Positions 61,665-64,000 of a DNA stretch of 64,000 bases are shown one piece after another. The number at the start of each line of letters is the position of its first letter. Positions within the stretch are counted from its first letter, which is position 1. The notes under the pieces were generated by a model, which did not search any database, was not told where the DNA came from, and was given only the letters and a program-made list of their open reading frames with translations. Origin of the DNA: Bacillota bacterium (GTDB lineage: Bacteria; Bacillota; Clostridia; Lachnospirales; Lachnospiraceae); contig JAEWJZ010000033.1 in assembly GCA_023386315.1 (NCBI GenBank), positions 84,080 through 148,079 of the forward strand, written 5' to 3'. A program made the position numbers and the translations under genes.

Positions 61665-61715
61665 GCCCAAAACTGTCTGACAGTATTAAAAATCAGACAG
61701 TTTTGGGCATTTGTT
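61665..61715 (+). terminator. Terminator of the deo operon
   Basis: GCCCAAAACTGTCTGA (61665-61680) pairs perfectly with TCAGACAGTTTTGGGC (61693-61708), then ATTTGTTTT. Confidence 0.92.
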
Positions 61716-61800
61716 TTCTGATAAATGGATAAAGTGCACAAATAACGTCCCAGTCATCCTTGGCTATTTTTCACGAAAATGTGTAAAATACCAAAAAACA

Positions 61801-61830
61801 CTGACAAAACACCTCTAAAAGTGTTACACT
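61801..61830 (+). promoter_or_regulatory. Promoter of carD
   Basis: CTGACA (61801-61806), 18-bp spacer, TACACT (61825-61830), with AACAC/GTGTT inverted repeat within the spacer. Confidence 0.5.
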
Positions 61831-61891
61831 AGTTATATAGCGTTAAAAGTTTTTTTGTAACAGTGTGTTGGTATTCTGACAGGAGGAATGA

Positions 61892-62410
61892 ATGATGTTT
61901 CAGGTAAATGATTTAGTAGTATTCGGCAGCCATGGGATCTGTGAGGTAAAGGAAATCGGGAATCTGCGCATGTATGAGGCGGATGAGGAGAGGACCTACT
62001 ATACCTTAAAGCCTCTTTATGAGGAGCACCAGAGTGCCGTCTACACGCCTGTGGATAACCGGAAAACAACCATCAGAGCCGCTGCAACCAGGGAGGAAGC
62101 AATGGATCTCATTGATCATATCCCCAGTATTGATGTCATCTGGGTAATGGATGAAAGAGAGCGGGAAGGGATTTTTAAAGAGATCATGCTGAAATGCGAA
62201 TGTACCGGATGGATGCAGATTGTAAAGACACTGTATCTGAAAAAGAGAAAGAGACTTGCAGAGGGAAAAAAGAATACTGCAAAGGATGATTTCTATTTTA
62301 ATAAGGCAGAGGATTTATTATATGGTGAGCTGGCAGCAGCGTTGGAAGTGGATAAAGATGGAATAAAGGATATGGTGATGAGCCGTGTCTTTTCAGATGA
62401 TGCAAATTAA
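61892..62410 (+). CDS. carD: CarD-family transcriptional regulator
   Basis: 172 residues. The N-terminal RNA-polymerase-interaction domain reads FQVNDLVVFGSHGICEVKEI with TYYTLKPLYEEHQSAVYTPV; the helical C-terminal half is DNA-binding-like and ends DVSR-type charged. CarD/CdnL proteins bind the beta subunit and stabilise open promoter complexes. ATG 61892 or 61895 follows AGGAGG; the latter has the better spacing. It is monocistronic with its own promoter. Confidence 0.9.
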   Translation: MMFQVNDLVVFGSHGICEVKEIGNLRMYEADEERTYYTLKPLYEEHQSAVYTPVDNRKTTIRAAATREEAMDLIDHIPSIDVIWVMDEREREGIFKEIMLKCECTGWMQIVKTLYLKKRKRLAEGKKNTAKDDFYFNKAEDLLYGELAAALEVDKDGIKDMVMSRVFSDDAN

Positions 62411-62876
62411 AAGGACGTCCTCCCACTGTTTCTGGGGGGACATCTTTCGTATTATTTGTTTCTAAATTTCTTTGTATGTTTGTTCATGTTATTATTTGAA
62501 GTACCCTGATAGTAAGGCACAAATAAGAGTTTGTGTTTAACTATCAGGGTACTTTTTGTTTCACTCGCTGCAATCTGTGGAATATCTTATTTATAGTACA
62601 TAACATGGTTACGGATGTTTGAATCTGTACAATTTGCAGGGGTAGGTGGTGATACCGGTCCTCCATCGCTGTAAATGCTTTGTCTTGACGATTCAGGCAA
62701 ATAAAAATAGCGGTCAATGCACATTGCTGGGTTATTTTTGACATTCCTATCATATAATATTACAAAAAATGTTTTTTAGAACATTACCAGATTGGAAAAA
62801 TGCCGTTTCATATACTTATTCCGGAGTGCGGCATTTTATCCTTATTTTGGAAAAAATTATGAGAGGAGAGATGTGT
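62411..62876. other. Long intergenic region with hairpins, no confident gene
   Basis: 466 bases. GTCC...GGAC hairpin follows carD (about 62416-62440) with a weak T tail. A 14-bp stem, AGTACCCTGATAGT (62500-62513) with ACTATCAGGGTACT (62540-62553) and a T run, ends near 62558. A minus-strand ORF of 69 codons (62544-62753) has no good SD and resembles no family. A hairpin AAAATGCCG/CGGCATTTT (62797-62837) precedes the surface-protein gene. Confidence 0.5.
62500..62558. terminator. Isolated terminator-like hairpin
   Basis: The 14-bp stem 62500-62513/62540-62553 with loop of 26 bases and TTTTTG tail resembles a terminator but follows no identified + strand gene. Confidence 0.6.
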
Positions 62877-62880
62877 ATGT

Positions 62881-64000
62881 ATGAAAAAAAGAGAAAGATC
62901 TAGGATACCGTCGGGGAAATTATACTGTATTCAAAAACGATTTCTGGCGTTTCTGCTTGCAGCGGTCATGATACTGACCAATGTTGGTGCAGACACAAAC
63001 CAGGTGTTTGCAGCCAGTTCATCGGAGTCCGTTACTTTTTCGATGAGCGGTTCCCAGCTTATTAAGGCCATTGAAGATGGGATTGCCAATGGAGATGAGG
63101 TGACAGCAGAGGATCTGGATTTCACGAATGGAAAGATTCCTGAATTTAAGAAGCTTTTCTTTGGAGAGGGTAAGATCTACGAAGCGTTTCCTGAACCCCA
63201 GGGCGAAAGCATGGATGCAGAATTGCGTGTGTTTGTTCGTGTGCCGGAAAATGCTGACGACATGTATATGGTAACCGGCGATGAGGAGATTATTTTTTTA
63301 TACGTAAATAACGGAGAAAATACCATTAGCTGTACCACTGAAATTACCAGGATGGATGACGGTGCAGAAAAGGTTAAAAGGACCAGCCGCATTACGGTAA
63401 GGAGTTATGAAGCAGCATACGGTGATGAGAAAGTAGATGTTGTTTCCAAGCCAGCAGAAACAACAGTACCTGATGAGACAAAGAAACTGGAGACAGAGAA
63501 AGCAACAGTTCCTGCCGGGACTGAGAATCCAGTTGAAACTGCGACTCCTCAGGAAACCACATCAGCACCGGTAGAAACTACATCAGCACCTGAGGAAACC
63601 CAGGCAGAACTGCCAGAAGAGACTGCAGCCGCTTTGGAAGAAAGCCAGACAGAGGCTCCGGCAGAGGAAACAGCTCAGGAGGCAATTGAGTCTGAGGAGA
63701 TTCCCGTTCCTGAGGATGAAACTTCCGAGCCAGTGGCCTCCATTATCCGCCACAATGCACCGGTGGTTGCTGCCAATGAGAATGGTTATGTAACGGAAAC
63801 AGCAGAAGCAGAAGTCAATGAAGAGACAGCTGCTGCTGAGCCGGAAAATGAGGAAAAGTCAAAGGAGACCGGGACTTTAGAAACGGAAAAGGAAACCGAG
63901 GTTGAAACCAAGCAGGCGGAAACCACACAGGCGGAAACCACACAGGCCGAATCCACGCAGGCTCCTGTAGACAAGAAATCGGCAGAGACAGTTTCTGGAG
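62881..64000 (+). CDS. Large secreted surface protein, N-terminus (3' truncated)
   Basis: 373 residues visible, continuing past the window. MKKRERSRIPSG is followed by a hydrophobic stretch RFLAFLLAAVMILTNVGAD and a cleavage site near VFA-ASS, a signal peptide for secretion. Residues 45-180 form a globular domain (ESVTFSMSGSQLIKAIEDG, LRVFVRVPENADDMYMVTGD). After 190 the sequence is low-complexity, rich in Thr, Glu, Pro and Ala with ETTSAPVETTSAPEE repeats and TQAETTQAE near the end; this is a typical wall-spanning stalk. It may be an adhesin or pilin-like Cna/isopeptide protein. The start is uncertain: see the A7 note in the findings. Confidence 0.8.
   Translation, partial: MKKRERSRIPSGKLYCIQKRFLAFLLAAVMILTNVGADTNQVFAASSSESVTFSMSGSQLIKAIEDGIANGDEVTAEDLDFTNGKIPEFKKLFFGEGKIYEAFPEPQGESMDAELRVFVRVPENADDMYMVTGDEEIIFLYVNNGENTISCTTEITRMDDGAEKVKRTSRITVRSYEAAYGDEKVDVVSKPAETTVPDETKKLETEKATVPAGTENPVETATPQETTSAPVETTSAPEETQAELPEETAAALEESQTEAPAEETAQEAIESEEIPVPEDETSEPVASIIRHNAPVVAANENGYVTETAEAEVNEETAAAEPENEEKSKETGTLETEKETEVETKQAETTQAETTQAESTQAPVDKKSAETVSG

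Noticed and set aside
63540..64000. Near-repeats in the surface-protein gene as a CRISPR or tandem-repeat array
   Set aside because: The repeats are in-frame codons for Thr/Glu/Pro motifs without spacers; they are part of the coding sequence.

Overview
The window looks like a chromosomal stretch of a Gram-positive, anaerobic, mid-GC Firmicute, most likely a Lachnospiraceae/Clostridium cluster XIVa member (Lacrimispora- or Hungatella-like). The reasons are strong AGGAGG ribosome sites, TTGACA-N17-TATAAT promoters, lipoprotein-anchored ABC binding proteins, many soluble or membrane chemoreceptors, CarD, a cyclic-di-AMP receptor, an EndoQ/EndoIII pair and several plant-glycan or sugar loci. The genus is inference. 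I see no rRNA, tRNA, CRISPR array, insertion sequence or prophage.

Layout. 1-9.4 kb: a truncated tandem ceramidase-like protein, then an arabinan/arabinoside locus (GH43, lipoprotein SBP, two permeases, secreted GH43 arabinanase, ArsR-type regulator), closed by near-identical terminators. 9.4-20.8 kb: a PocR-type soluble chemoreceptor, MFS efflux, VOC protein, XRE regulator overlapping a peptide deformylase, a second soluble chemoreceptor, an LDH-like enzyme, an ECF S component, a tocopherol-cyclase-like protein, a membrane chemoreceptor and a YtrA-type regulator/ABC operon with a large operator dyad. 20.8-27 kb: AraC regulator/MFS pair, GyrI-like protein, secreted choline-binding-like protein, DUF401 transporter and YheO-type regulator. 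27-33.4 kb: a polar amino-acid ABC importer with an attenuator leader, a MalY-type C-S lyase and an Amt-PII fusion. 33.4-40.7 kb: MerR regulator with a MerR-style promoter in front of a UbiD decarboxylase, a yjdF riboswitch candidate and yjdF, the EndoQ-EndoIII pair, an aminoglycoside-phosphotransferase-fold protein and a LURP-one protein.

40.7-47.3 kb is the most unusual part: an AT-rich island with a 51-residue, six-cysteine precursor peptide, a radical SAM/SPASM maturase, a MacB/FtsX-type ABC pair and an ABC exporter. It reads as a cysteine-rich RiPP (sactipeptide/ranthipeptide) locus with export and probable immunity, but without a recognisable leader protease. 47.4-52.4 kb: UroD-family protein plus a sugar ABC importer and GntR regulator, with a perfect palindrome over the promoter. 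52.5-57.5 kb: membrane-anchored protein, tandem Nudix protein, Smr-less MutS2-like ATPase behind a possible attenuator, ferritin-like protein and another Nudix. 57.6-62.4 kb: cyclic-di-AMP receptor, the deoxyribonucleoside salvage operon deoB-cdd-pdp-deoC, and CarD. From 62.9 kb to the edge is the N-terminus of a large Thr/Glu-rich secreted surface protein.

Both carbohydrate ABC loci lack an ATPase gene and presumably share one encoded elsewhere.
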